In this document: positions 1 to 11,441 of the stretch, one piece after another
Layout of the letters: each line of letters opens with the position of its first letter
Position numbering within the stretch: the first letter of the stretch is position 1
Assembly: GCA_946902875.1 (NCBI GenBank)
Contig: OX336344.1
Location: 16,203,791 to 16,267,790, forward strand
Direction: 5' to 3'
DNA from: Nematopogon swammerdamellus
Lineage: Eukaryota; Arthropoda; Insecta; Lepidoptera; Adelidae
Length of the DNA stretch: 64,000 bases
Notes under the pieces: generated by a model
Databases searched by the model: none
Seen by the model: only the letters and a program-made list of their open reading frames with translations
What the model was told of the DNA's origin: nothing
Translations under genes and position numbers: made by a program

Positions 1-254
1 GTGTAGTGCTGGCATTAAAGCAAGCAAAGGTAATGGCGAGTGACATAGAGTAACTTATATGGTGGCGGGCGAGTGAGCTACTGAGTGAGAGGGGACGTAC
101 ACGTACGTGTACGTGTGATTGCGATAAAGAGGACATTGACCGGGTGTTGGTGTTGGTGTTGGTGACTGTGGAACGAACTACCGTTTCCGTGCATGAGTTA
201 GATGTTGATGGGGGTTAATAATACTCCTATTCACTAAAAACTATTTCTTACAAA
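1..254. other. Unassigned flank
   Basis: No gene is recognised. The stretch holds a short imperfect GTGTTG repeat near 145-165 and an ACGTACGTGT-rich purine/pyrimidine alternation near 97-118. Confidence 0.4.
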
Positions 255-389
255 ATGAATTTAGGTGTCCCGCAATCGAAGGCTTACTTCATCCAACGAG
301 TTAGCCTTGCCATCCAGCGGGGAAATGCCGCAAGTGTGCTAGGTACTTTTACCTTAGATTCATTTGATAATTATTTTAATATTGTTTAG
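255..389 (+). pseudogene. C-terminal scrap of a non-LTR retrotransposon polyprotein
   Basis: An open stretch of 44 codons ends at TAG 387-389 and contains the motif [13 protein letters not shown]. The same motif closes the longer broken ORF at 44200-44634. From family knowledge, this motif marks the extreme C-terminus of a reverse-transcriptase polyprotein that is widespread in invertebrates and carries a PD-(D/E)xK-like nuclease upstream. Nothing of the upstream domains is present here, so this is a 5'-truncated retro-insertion and not a gene. The clade is uncertain. Confidence 0.55.
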
Positions 390-1199
390 TTATCTTTGTT
401 TGTGTTGTAATTCGATATTTTAATTTAGATTTATGTAACTACCTAGCTACAATACAAACAAAAATAAAAAGTAGGTAATTCCGTAGTTATGCTATGCAGC
501 ACGCAAACTGTTGTGACTGACTGAATGGACTGAATGAAAGATGTTGTCTCTGTCTCTCTCCTCTCTCCTTTCTCTCTCTGTACTGCCTGTTCTGTCTGAT
601 TTGCATGCTTTGCAGTTTGCTTTGCTTGCTTCTATTCCATTCGCTTCGCCGCCCTCGCGCGCCTCGCTAAACCGGTTATCCTTATCATTGTAGTAGGTAC
701 ATAGACATAGTACATTGTACACATAGTAGGTGGGTACAATACTGTGGGCAGGTATTATTATTTATATAAACCACGCGCGGCGCACGTGTTCGTGGGCCTT
801 TTTTACGAAGAAACATTGTTATATCAATTTATAACGTAAATCATTGGAAATTTTGTACAGAAATAGGTAGTCATTTAAAGGCAAAAATATTACTTCAGTT
901 CAGTAGAACTACATACGCTGTATCCCGACAATATGGGTAAGCGGAGTAATCGGTGTTGTGCCAACCACGCCGTTTAGCAAAGCCTAGCTACCGGCTCCAC
1001 ACGGTAAAATTCAGTACCTAAGTAAAAATCAGTAAAAAAAATTTCCTCACTCTGTTGCTCACACCGGTGGATGGACAAGTACCTATGTATGTACCTATGT
1101 ATGTATACCTATTTATTTGTATATAATATTCTATATATTTAGTAATTTATATGTATTAACACATGTATGTATGGCTTATATTTTACTAGCCAGTATTGT
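390..1199. other. AT-rich intergenic, no gene seen
   Basis: Only low-complexity features were seen: a CT-rich tract around 546-590 and TACCTATGTATG repeats around 1078-1110. No convincing coding sequence. Confidence 0.4.
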
Positions 1200-1426
1200 T
1201 AATAAGTATTCTTAATATTATTTTATCTTCAATTCTCACGCTCAATTCTTTTGCTACTACCTACTTACATTCCACTATATTATCGAATCTCAAACATCCA
1301 AAGGTTGACTGTAAGAAATCTCTGTAAGGGATAAGCCCGCCTTTGCACCTTATGTAAATTTTCTAATGTATTTGTTAGGTACAATGTTTACTGGAGCAAT
1401 AAAGAATTTTCTATCTATCTATTCTT
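1200..1426 (+). mobile_element. Retroposon 3' tail with ATCT repeat
   Basis: The segment ends in an AATAAAG-like signal followed by a short (CTAT)n run at about 1410-1425. It has the look of a lepidopteran LINE or SINE 3' end that primes on a tetranucleotide tail. A similar tail occurs on the opposite strand at 30148-30209. The body is too diverged for a family call. Confidence 0.4.
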
Positions 1427-1679
1427 TCACAATAAACTAACAAATAAAACAAAAATTCGAATTATTGTTTTTGTACTGCCAGCTTTCACTATAGTTAGGT
1501 ACTTGTTCATCTAATTTTTTACATTGGATAGAGTACACAAAAATAGTTATTGAAGTGCTCATCTTCTCCATTGAGTACCTATGGTTCGCCTCTAACAACA
1601 TTTTAGCTACAGAACAGAACAATAATATTTTCACAAACAAAAACTTTATTGTGAAAACACAGTAATAAAGGCCCTCGAT

Positions 1680-1851
1680 CACGCTCGCCCGTCGTTTGAG
1701 CGCATGCTCAGCTGTTTGCGCTTCTCGCGCGCCTCGCCTGTGCCTCCGCCGCGCCGCCCGCCACCGCCTCGTTTCGTGTCGTTCGTTCGGACGACGACGA
1801 GACGACTCAGTTCAGTTGTTTGCGCGCGCTGACTCTTGAGTGCGGAGTCTA
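1680..1851 (+). promoter_or_regulatory. CpG-rich probable promoter of the peroxidase-like gene
   Basis: This is an abrupt GC/CpG-rich island in AT-rich surroundings, directly upstream of exon 1. Two overlapping copies of the arthropod initiator core TCAGTT lie at 1807-1812 and 1812-1817, about 130 bp upstream of the first in-frame ATG (1947). No clear TATA box was seen. The initiator match is visible in the sequence; the start-site assignment is inference. Confidence 0.5.
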
Positions 1852-1986
1852 ATGGAACAACGTTCCTGTCTCGAAGTGAGCCCGACCCGCAACCACGCGA
1901 CCCATCAGAGTTTTTGCCGCAAGAGACAAATACTACTACTGCTACTATGCTGTTTAAACGGATCATCGAAGGAAAGTCGGTGCTGA
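1852..1986 (+). CDS. Upstream ORF overlapping the main start
   Basis: An ATG at 1852 opens a 44-codon ORF in another frame that ends at TGA 1984-1986. It therefore overlaps the main-frame ATG at 1947. The main ATG has A at -3, which favours initiation in insects; the upstream ATG has C at -3 and G at +4. If transcription starts near 1807-1817, ribosomes meet this ORF first. It could reduce translation from the exon 1 ATG. Its peptide is Leu/Cys-rich and not recognised. Confidence 0.35.
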   Translation: MEQRSCLEVSPTRNHATHQSFCRKRQILLLLLCCLNGSSKESRC

Positions 1987-2095
1987 AGCCCATCAGCCGC
2001 CGCAGGGACCTGGCCGACCCGATCAGACCAAAGGCGCAGAAATGTGAACGCAGGCGATCTGAATGTGTAGCTGAGTTCTGCGCAGAACACTGCAC
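1947..2095 (+). CDS. Peroxidase-like gene, exon 1
   Basis: Residues 1-49 plus two bases of codon 50. The frame is open from 1833; ATG 1947 is its first ATG. The donor is gtgagt at 2096. The encoded stretch is basic ([15 protein letters not shown]) with four Cys and no signal peptide. It reads in frame into exon 2, so it either forms a 57-residue cytosolic tail before a membrane anchor or is 5' UTR with a fortuitously open frame. Confidence 0.6.
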
Positions 2096-5000
2096 GTGAG
2101 TTTCTGCTCCTTCCTCGTTTTCCAAAATCAAAACTTTCTAAATTCAAAACTGAATGTCAAATCGCGTTTTATATACAGTTTGGCACTTCCATATTTAGTC
2201 TGTGGGTACTTCAATGATAAACATTGCCATTTCGTTGTTGGTTGAATGAAATTTCGGAACGTTACGGGTTAAAACAAAAGTTATTGAACAAATGTGCCAA
2301 ATCTCAAACTCAACTCAAACGCAGGTTCACACTACTGTACTTACCTAAGCTTTTTTTGGCTTCTCCATGGCTTCGCCGTAGTCGGGTAAAAAATAAACTG
2401 GACACAATTGAAACTGACACATTCATAAAGTGCACATTCCAAATCAAGCATAGAGTAATATTGTTATAAATCAAGATCTCTGTGTGTCAGAGAAAGGTTC
2501 AGTTTATTTGATTATTCTATCTCAACATTGTAAGATACAACGTCTGCCGTCTGTGTGTATGTATGTATGTTCGCTTATATATAACTCTAGAACGGCTCAA
2601 CCTATTCACTTGCGGTAGGTAATTAAATTTAAATTTGCCTATGTAATGTGATGGGTGCTCGAATGGAGGCCACGTACAAGCAAACATAGCGTGCGACGCC
2701 CCCCGGCTAGGTGGACAGATGACCTAAAAAAGGTAGCCGGGAGTGGATGGATGAGAAGAGCGGAAGACCATGTGTGGTGGCGTGCCTTGGGAGAGGCCTA
2801 TGTCCAGCAGTGGACCAATACAGGCTGATGATGATGACGAAAGTGACATATTACCGCCAGGTTATAGCTAGGCATATACCATCACATCTTTATTCACATG
2901 ATCTGAGCAGCGGTGTCGAAAGTGAACGCAGTCCGAAAAAATCTACCAATTCGGTTAGCTTTCATTTACTCGAAAACTACTCAACCGATTTACAGAGAGT
3001 TTTCACCAACTTTACCACAAACGAGAGTTGCGGGCACAACTAGTGTGAGATAAAATATGGAACCTACATATAACTAATATAATGTGGTAAATAAAATAAT
3101 TTTCTATAATTTTATTTAAATTTTTGAAGGGATTTTGAGGCCTTTTTGTTTCTTTGAAGATATCTAACCTGGGCTTCACACACAGGCCTAATCACGTTAA
3201 ATGCCACACAGGGGCCACTGTACTCTTCCAAATGGTTAGGTATATATCAGTTTGTTTAAAATTTTATGTCAACAGTTTTTGGTATAGGTACCCAGTTTTC
3301 GAATGTACAAATTGATAACTAAATTTAACTCTTTTATTTAGCATATAAAACTTGCACACAACCACGTAAAATGACTCACAAGAGATATTATTGATTGAAC
3401 GCTGATGCCAACAAGAGTTTAATAGACACATCGTGTAGGTAGGTAGGTTAAACATCACACACAACGTGTAGGTAGGAGTAAACAAGTTAGGTATACCTAA
3501 CTTGTTTACTCCATCTCCAGCTAACTTGTCCCTCAGCAAGTTCAATCAATGTTCAAACACATTCTCTACTAACTAGATATTATAGAGTGCTCTTTTATCT
3601 GTTTATTTGTAGTGCGTAAACTCGAAAATAGATAAACTGGTTTACTTGCGTGCTGTTTTTGCTGAAGGGATCTGCCGTCTCTCGAGATGGATCTATTTCT
3701 TCAAGATGCCTAGCAGTGAACGAGAATTTTGAGCTAAGTGCGAAAAAAAAGTCCGTTTGGCTATGAATGCATATTGCACATGCATATTGTTTTAGTGTGC
3801 GTAACCTCGATAGCTCGAGAGTCACAATCGCGACGCGGTCCACGCACACAACACACACAATCGCGCTTATCAGTACACAACACTACTACAACCAGAGCCA
3901 AACCGACTTCGTGAGATAGAACATCTGTACCTATTTAGTTAGCTCTATAGAAAAGGGCTTGGATAGAATTAACTGCGAAGAATTGTTCAGAAACCTACAC
4001 TCAAATTCAATGCCGGAAGCGCAACTGCCGACGAAATATAGTAACTATGATACAAACAAAATAATCGTATAGTTTAGATGATATATTTATTTTTAAAATT
4101 GGACCCCTTCCCCCAGCCCCAGCGGTTGTTTATCTTGATAATAAGGCCTATTAGGCAATCTGGGGCTATGTAAGCTACTAGTTCTAGTTCAGTGGTGTCC
4201 AACTGGTTTCGCTTCAAGAGCTACTTCCATATTTCTGTCAAGCCCAGCGGGCACCTTGAAGTAGGGACAGTACCTATGTATGTATGACGATGTTTGATTT
4301 TCAGATAAATTTACAAAATGTGCTATATAATCCATGACAGCATGACAGCATTAGGCAAATTTTAACATGTTCTGGCGTCAACATATTTCTAAATACATTT
4401 TTAATATATTTTTTTGAAGTATTATTTCAATGTTTATGTTTATTGGAACGACTGTGTGCCTAAAGATAAGGCCGCGTGCTACCGGGGGCCCCCCGGTTGG
4501 ACACCGCTGATCTAGTTGATTTAAGAAGGGGCACGCTAATTTTTATTGCTCTTTTTATTGATCAATCGCAACAATTATGCTCGTACTAAAGAGGATTTCT
4601 GAACAAAGTTATGTATCGCACACATCGCGTCAAACGGATGTTTGTATTCTTTGTATGGTTTGCCATAGAAGTGCATTTACTCCATGCATTGACTCATTCA
4701 CCCCGGACGGACCGAACGCAACAGGCCGTTGGCAATGTTAGCATGCTGATGATGGCAAAATCGGAATGTGAATGGGGTTCGCTGCGTATTGCTGCAGATT
4801 CAGTGGTCGCAGTACTTCTAAAAATCTGTTTGACCTTTAAAGTGCATACCTATTAATGTTTGGTTTTTCCTGTAGGGTAATACCATTCCTTTCACAGGAT
4901 CATTTGTGACCCTGATGAACCCCACACCCTTGTATACATAAACTGTCATTTTACACAACCCTATACTAGTGTTAATTGAGTGTTATCTGTCGAATTTTCA

Positions 5001-8000
5001 AGACAGTAGTGGTAGTTAGTAATACCAATAATATAAAATTTGCAGTACGAAAAAAAATCACGAAAATTAGACAGATAACACTCAGTTAACACATTTATGA
5101 CAATAAAAGAAAAAATCGAGAGAGAAAAGAATTTAAATTATTTCCTTGCTGTAGTTAAGTACAAACACATAAAAACGGCATTACGACAAATTAGTATGAA
5201 AATTTATGAAAATTTGCATGAAAATACGACCATTTTTGCGAAAAAAACACTGAATCTATAGAACATGACTTACTATTAAACCAGTCGATGGATCAATAGA
5301 ATTCGGCCGATGGATCAATGTGGGAATGCGGGAAGATGGACTGTATACGTAAAATCAAATCAATGTAAAAATAAAAGAAGTAAGATCAAAATTTATTAGA
5401 TTAACTGGAAAGATAAAACGAAACAGACAGAGTACCTTGATTTTGAGGGTAGCGGTTACCTTCACTGGTGCCGAAGAGGTGCCATGCCGCTACTCTCCAC
5501 CGGTTAGGGGCCCCGCCGAGGATTGTGTGGGACACATACACATATTTTACGGCAACCAGTGAGCGGTGATGCGGAAGTATTAAAATAAAATTTTGTTGAT
5601 GAAAATATGACGAGAAAGTTCAACGAAAAATGCAGAGTAAAACATTAAACGAAGTGTGGCTCGCTGGTCCCCATCGAAAATAATGTATAAGTAAGGTAGT
5701 TCGTTAATTTACAACCACAGAGAAATTAAAAAAAAGAAGATTCATGTTGCTAAAGGTCCAGTGCTTTTCGCAAACTTGTCAAAGAAGTTATGAAGGCGAA
5801 ATATTTGTCAGCATGTTAAAATGAAAACTGAACAACAAGGTAGCGAAAACCCCAGCCAGGGTGTATTTAAACGCTATTGGGAGAATGTTAGATTGGGCTT
5901 AAGCGGATCAGCAAACATTTTTTTTTGTCACATTGGTTTTTGATTGAAAAAATGTTAGTCACATTTTACATTGTGACTGTATCTAATTCGATCAACTTGT
6001 ATATAAAATTTCATACCCATTAAAACATTAAATATTTTCTCCATTGTTACTTAGAGCCTTATTATTTCAATTAAAATTTTAAAACTTTTAACATAATGTT
6101 TGAAGAATGAGAATGAGAAGCACTGCTTTTAGGATCTGGCAACGCTGCTTCTGCGTAATGGTGGGGCAGCATGAAATTAATACTATTATTTTCTAATCTA
6201 CTAACTTCTTACATATAGAGATAATGTATGTAAATCGATGGCCGGAACTAAATTTGTGAGGGGTAATTAGGTATTGATTAGTGCTTACAGAATTTTTCCA
6301 AACTCCAGCTACATAATTTATTTTTATCTGTTTTATAAATAGAAAATATGATAGGATTAATTGGCGACGCTTTGATAATATGATCTGTGTGTTTGTGCAC
6401 CTCTATACTAAAGAGATTACCTATTTGCTATTGATATTGTGTATAAACATTGTATGTCTATTAAATAAATTTATATATTTTATTTAAATTAATCAAAATA
6501 ACCTAATATAATAAAATTAAACTAAAATTAAGAAATATGATAAAACTAAACTAAAATAACTTATAAACTAAACCTAAAAAATAAATAAATAAATAAATAA
6601 AAATTAAAACTACCTATAAATAAAATATTTCATTTAAATTTGACAGAGTCGCTGCACCGATGCAAGTGCCAAGTTAAATAAATTGGCAATTTGGTATTAA
6701 ATAAAACACAATATTGTTTATATTGCAATTTATCGCAGAGAGGCTCGTCCTGTTAAACTTTGGTCAGACTATCTGCTGGATGACGAAACGGTGTTTACTC
6801 GTCGCGTCCAGCCTCCTCGGGTCAGGGGTCCCAGACGATACCCTACGTCTTGGTCTCCTTATAAGTGAATACACTCGGATCTCCGGCTCAGTTTGCAGCG
6901 GAGATCGATATAACACTATAGTCGATTGTTTAGTCAAGTTTGAATAAATACATTTGAATAAGAAGTTATAAAAAATATAGTAAGATTCCAAAGTTTTTAC
7001 ACAAGACTATTACGGACCTGCTTGTAGGTAAGATACAGTTTAAAATTTACATACGTGACACTCTCATATGCATAGCAGAATCAATATTTCAAATAGCTGA
7101 TTTTGTATATATTTCCGTATTTTTAACGATACATTTTTAAAACTTGGCTATTTGTAAGTGACCGGAGTCTGCGTGAAATATTCTTGTAGAAGAATAGAAA
7201 CTCTTTTTGCACATAGTTTGTAAAAGACTACATGAAACTAAATAAAAATTGGTTGCTTCTTAAGTACTGAAGACCTTTACAATACTAAAGCATGTAAATA
7301 TGTTTTAATGCTATTGACGAAATAAATAATTTTAGATTTGAGTTTGGTAATAAATAAAATAAAATTAAACACTTTCCAAATTATCAATACTTAGTTGCCA
7401 AGGTCGCATCACCTTTGGATGGCAAGGCTTAAGGTGTCTAATGTTTTTAATAAAGTTTATATTAAACAAATACTGAATATATTTTAAATAAACACTTCTA
7501 ATTTTCTGTGGTTGCAGCAAACAAACTTATTACAGTTCAAAACGGTACTCTTTAAATGTAGGACAGATGGACAGACAGACACACGAACAGACGGCGTAGG
7601 CTTAGTAATAGCACCCGTACGTGGTACGCAGGCCTAAAAATACATGTAGGTAAACCAATTAAAGTATGATATTGTTTTGTTACAGATTGATAGAAGAGAC
7701 ATTGAAGATGGTGCTGCTGGGCTGTGTGCTGTGGGCCGGTCTGACGCTGGGCAGTCTGGTCGCGCCGTATCCGCTCAATTTGATCGTGTCTGCTGGTAAG
7801 TACACCTGCGCTTTCATTTCCGATTTCTGTTGTTGATTCAATTTAGTTATTGTAAGTTTTTAGGTATGATCGAAGGTTATTGTCAAATAGAGAGTTGAAA
7901 CTGTATCACAGGGTCGCCGTGATTGACCATTTCATAGCAGCAAATGGACCAAAATACGCCTTGAGACACCACTAACAGATACTCCCTTCACTGACATTAG

Positions 8001-11000
8001 TTAATTTAAAAATTAGGAACTGTAGGTATGTGGATTTGCCAGAGATAGTTTTTACATTTTGCATTTTGAATTGTCCCTGCATTGAATTTTAATCATTTTG
8101 TATGTTTTTCAAATATGTAAGTGAAGGAAATGCACATATTACTGTTCTGTACTGGCCATAGAAATTTGTGGAACTCAGAGCATCCTAGTTGTTCAATATC
8201 CCGACATTGCTCAAGGATAATTAATAGTTCGTTAGTTTTTTGTTTGTTTACAAGGATTTATTTATGTCAAAAAATATTCCAAAATGGTTGAGACATACAT
8301 GCCATTAGGCTTATATTCACATTTACTGGCTATGTGGCAATGTCTGATAGTAATCAGAATGGTGGAGATGACGTAGGCACTACTCAGATTTATTATCTTG
8401 TTTTGTCCGCTAACTGGAGGGATTCTGCACTATTAAAATTATCTTAACAGTTCTTGCTCTAAGTATACCTAGAGTAATTTTTATAGTCATAAGGCTCTTC
8501 CCTCTATATTATCAGATTTTTATCTACCAGATTAAAAATGCTTACGTAAGAGCAGATAATTGCGGCGACTCTGTAGGTAGATACCTAAAATGGTTTTTTC
8601 GTTCTCTAAGCTTTTTATTTATGAAAATAAACAATGAAATAAAATTAAATACAATTTCCAGACATAATGCACCCCCCACCGATGTACGACTTTCCGTTTC
8701 CGAGCCCCGAAATGCTGAAGCTACTACCGCCTATTCGAGTGAAGGACACAAACCGTTCGATCGCTCTCAGCAAGATGACCGTGGACATGTTGCAACGGCT
8801 GGAGGACAACCTGAAGGCTTCGGGAATAGAAGTCAAGCAGGGCACACCGGCGCAGGGTCTCCTGATACACAGTTACCCTTCGGAGGAGGCGATGCACTAT
8901 GAGAAGTCATCGATGGTCATTACGAGGGCATCGCGGAATTTGGTCGCTACACGTTGCACAAGGTATTTTTATTTATAGGTGTTTATTTTATGCATCATTA
9001 TTATTCCTCTTCTTCTTCTTTATCAGCGTATAGTGCTCCACTGCAGGACATATGCCTCTCCATAATTCCTCCACGCTTCCCGGCTTTCAGCGATACGGTA
9101 CAACTGTCTGCCAGCGATGTCCATAATTCTGATTACAAAATATTTCAGATTCCGTTAATAAAAACTGCAATGTAAAATGCTGAAGCCATTTTTTTAACTC
9201 AAAAGTGGCTCATTGCATTTAAAAATAGTAAAGATATACACGGTGTTAACCGAAATAGGCGACATTCCCGAAAAGGGGTTATTCTGGGTCACATACTGAT
9301 GCCGAAAAAGGGGGTATTTTTTTTTGAGCTTTGGTTTTAAAATTTTCATTTTCTATATTTAGTATAAAAACATGGTATTTCGTAATAGGATTCGCAATGC
9401 ATTACCAAAAACCATTAAACTATTTTATATATTTTTTTTAAGTACCACAAAATAATCAGTATACGAAATGATTTAATATTCGGTATTAAAATTTAAATGT
9501 CGCGAAAAAAGTTAAGACCGTGTATAATAGTAATAGTCTCCGTAACTAATACAATTTAAAGCTATAAGGAACAATAGCTAAACTTTAAACAAATGAATAG
9601 ACCGTACAACATTTCACATTAACTTAGTTAAACATGTTTTAAACCATTTATCAAACCATTTTGCCTTGGCAATATCAATGTTTGTACGACTCCAAGTCAT
9701 TGTGAAACTATCTCATACGTTGATAAGCATATTTACCTAAAGTATTTAAATAGCTCAACGAACAATGTTGACACCCTTGAACAATCTGGTTATGGCCAGA
9801 TACTTACTTCATTATGGCCAGATACTTAATTCGATACTTAATACAACCGTTGTCTTCGTAATTAAAGTTCCAGCTATTAACAATAGCGAAGTCACAAAAT
9901 ACGATATTCACGTATGCTAATTTGTCGCAGATTTGGCCTGCCCTGCGACGAGTGTGCCAGTTTCATCAGTACGTTGAACCTGCGCGAGACGGAATTCGGT
10001 GGAGAATGTGCTTCGCTCGAGAGATTTGCGTGCACCTCTGCCAAGAAAGCCTCGCGGTATAGGAGCTTTGACGGGTCGTGCAATAACCCGATGAGGTCAT
10101 CGTGGGGACAGGCCCTTACGGGGTACAAGAGGTTGCTGCATCCGAAGTACACAGACGGCATTGATGAGGTTGGCTCTTATTTTATGCCTTTTCAATAAAG
10201 GATTGATTTATTTGCTGACTAAACTACTTGCTTGCTCTTGAATAAAGCACGCAAAAACTATTTAAAAAAATATAAAGACCGCCTTCAAAAATGTATGAAA
10301 TAAAAAAAAATCGAACCCTAGAGTAGAAGGTGGTCGGTTATTACTTTCGAGCGACTAAGGAGAAAGGAAGTATTGTGATCGTCCAAAATTTCGAAGTTGA
10401 GATTTCGATTGATTTAGGCTATATATCTGTCAACGATCCCAAAAAAGTGGTTTTGAAAAACATGTATGTGTGTGTGTATGTGTCTTTTTTTAAGTACTAT
10501 CCGAGGACGTGCACCTGAATACACAAGGCACATACGAGGACATTTTCAAAACGAGGACTTTTTCGTGGGTCCTCGCATTGAATGGTCAACATTGTCGTAT
10601 TCTCCGTGCGATTTTGAATCTTCTTGTCTAAGAAATACGGAAATCGGAAACGGTCCTCCATTTGGTCGCCATAATTTCAGTCAGAGTGTGAAAATTTGGG
10701 ACCACCAGGGCGGCGCCACCGTCCTATTTTACACACTTCGGTTTACACTCTAGTCCACTTTCTTAACCAATCCGAGGACCCATGTGTGAAGTTCACACAT
10801 GGGTCCTCGGGTTGGACACGTTTTGCTGAGTGTGTAATGTTTTTTTTTCTAAACAAACATAAGTTAATTTTCCCAGTTTGCCCTAACCCATCAATATGAG
10901 ATCACTGTTAATATGTTTGTTAAGGCCTATAAATAAGGTTCTTTATGAATTTTAGAACGAAAACAATGGGGATTGAAACTTATTGAAAAATTACAAATTT

Positions 11001-11400
11001 AAAAAACCCCCGACTCTTAAAAAGTCAAAAATAATTCCCGTTTACTTACTTAAAGGAGTCGGTAGACCGCTAAGTAAATTCCCGCGCAACTTTTGAGTCT
11101 TTATATTTAATTTACTTAGCGGTCCCCCGACTCCTTTAAGTAAGTAAACGGGAATTATTTTTGACTTTTTAAGAGTCGGGGGTTTTTTAAATTTGTAATT
11201 TAACTTTTATTTCAAGCTTTTTAAAAAAAACCGCATGCAAATCGGTCCACTTTTGAAGATAATAATTTTTTTTATTACTTAATTACTTAATTACTTGATT
11301 ACAAACATAGCTAAGAACCATCCCGATTAAACAGGCTTCCTAATAAAAAAAACCGCATCCAAATCGGTCCATCCGTTTGGGAGCTACGATGCCACAGACA

Positions 11401-11441
<41 letters not shown>

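Noticed and set aside
1679..2131. 150-codon minus-strand open frame at the 5' end
   Set aside because: Antisense shadow of exon 1 and the CpG-rich promoter; poly-Gly/Arg composition and no family motif.
8895..8962. Attractive alternative frame [16 protein letters not shown] at the end of exon 3
   Set aside because: It is preceded by a stop (TGA) in that frame and does not join to exon 4; the chosen frame joins exactly.
11403..11437. (CA)n as a Z-DNA regulatory element
   Set aside because: It sits inside a repeat element and looks like ordinary microsatellite expansion.
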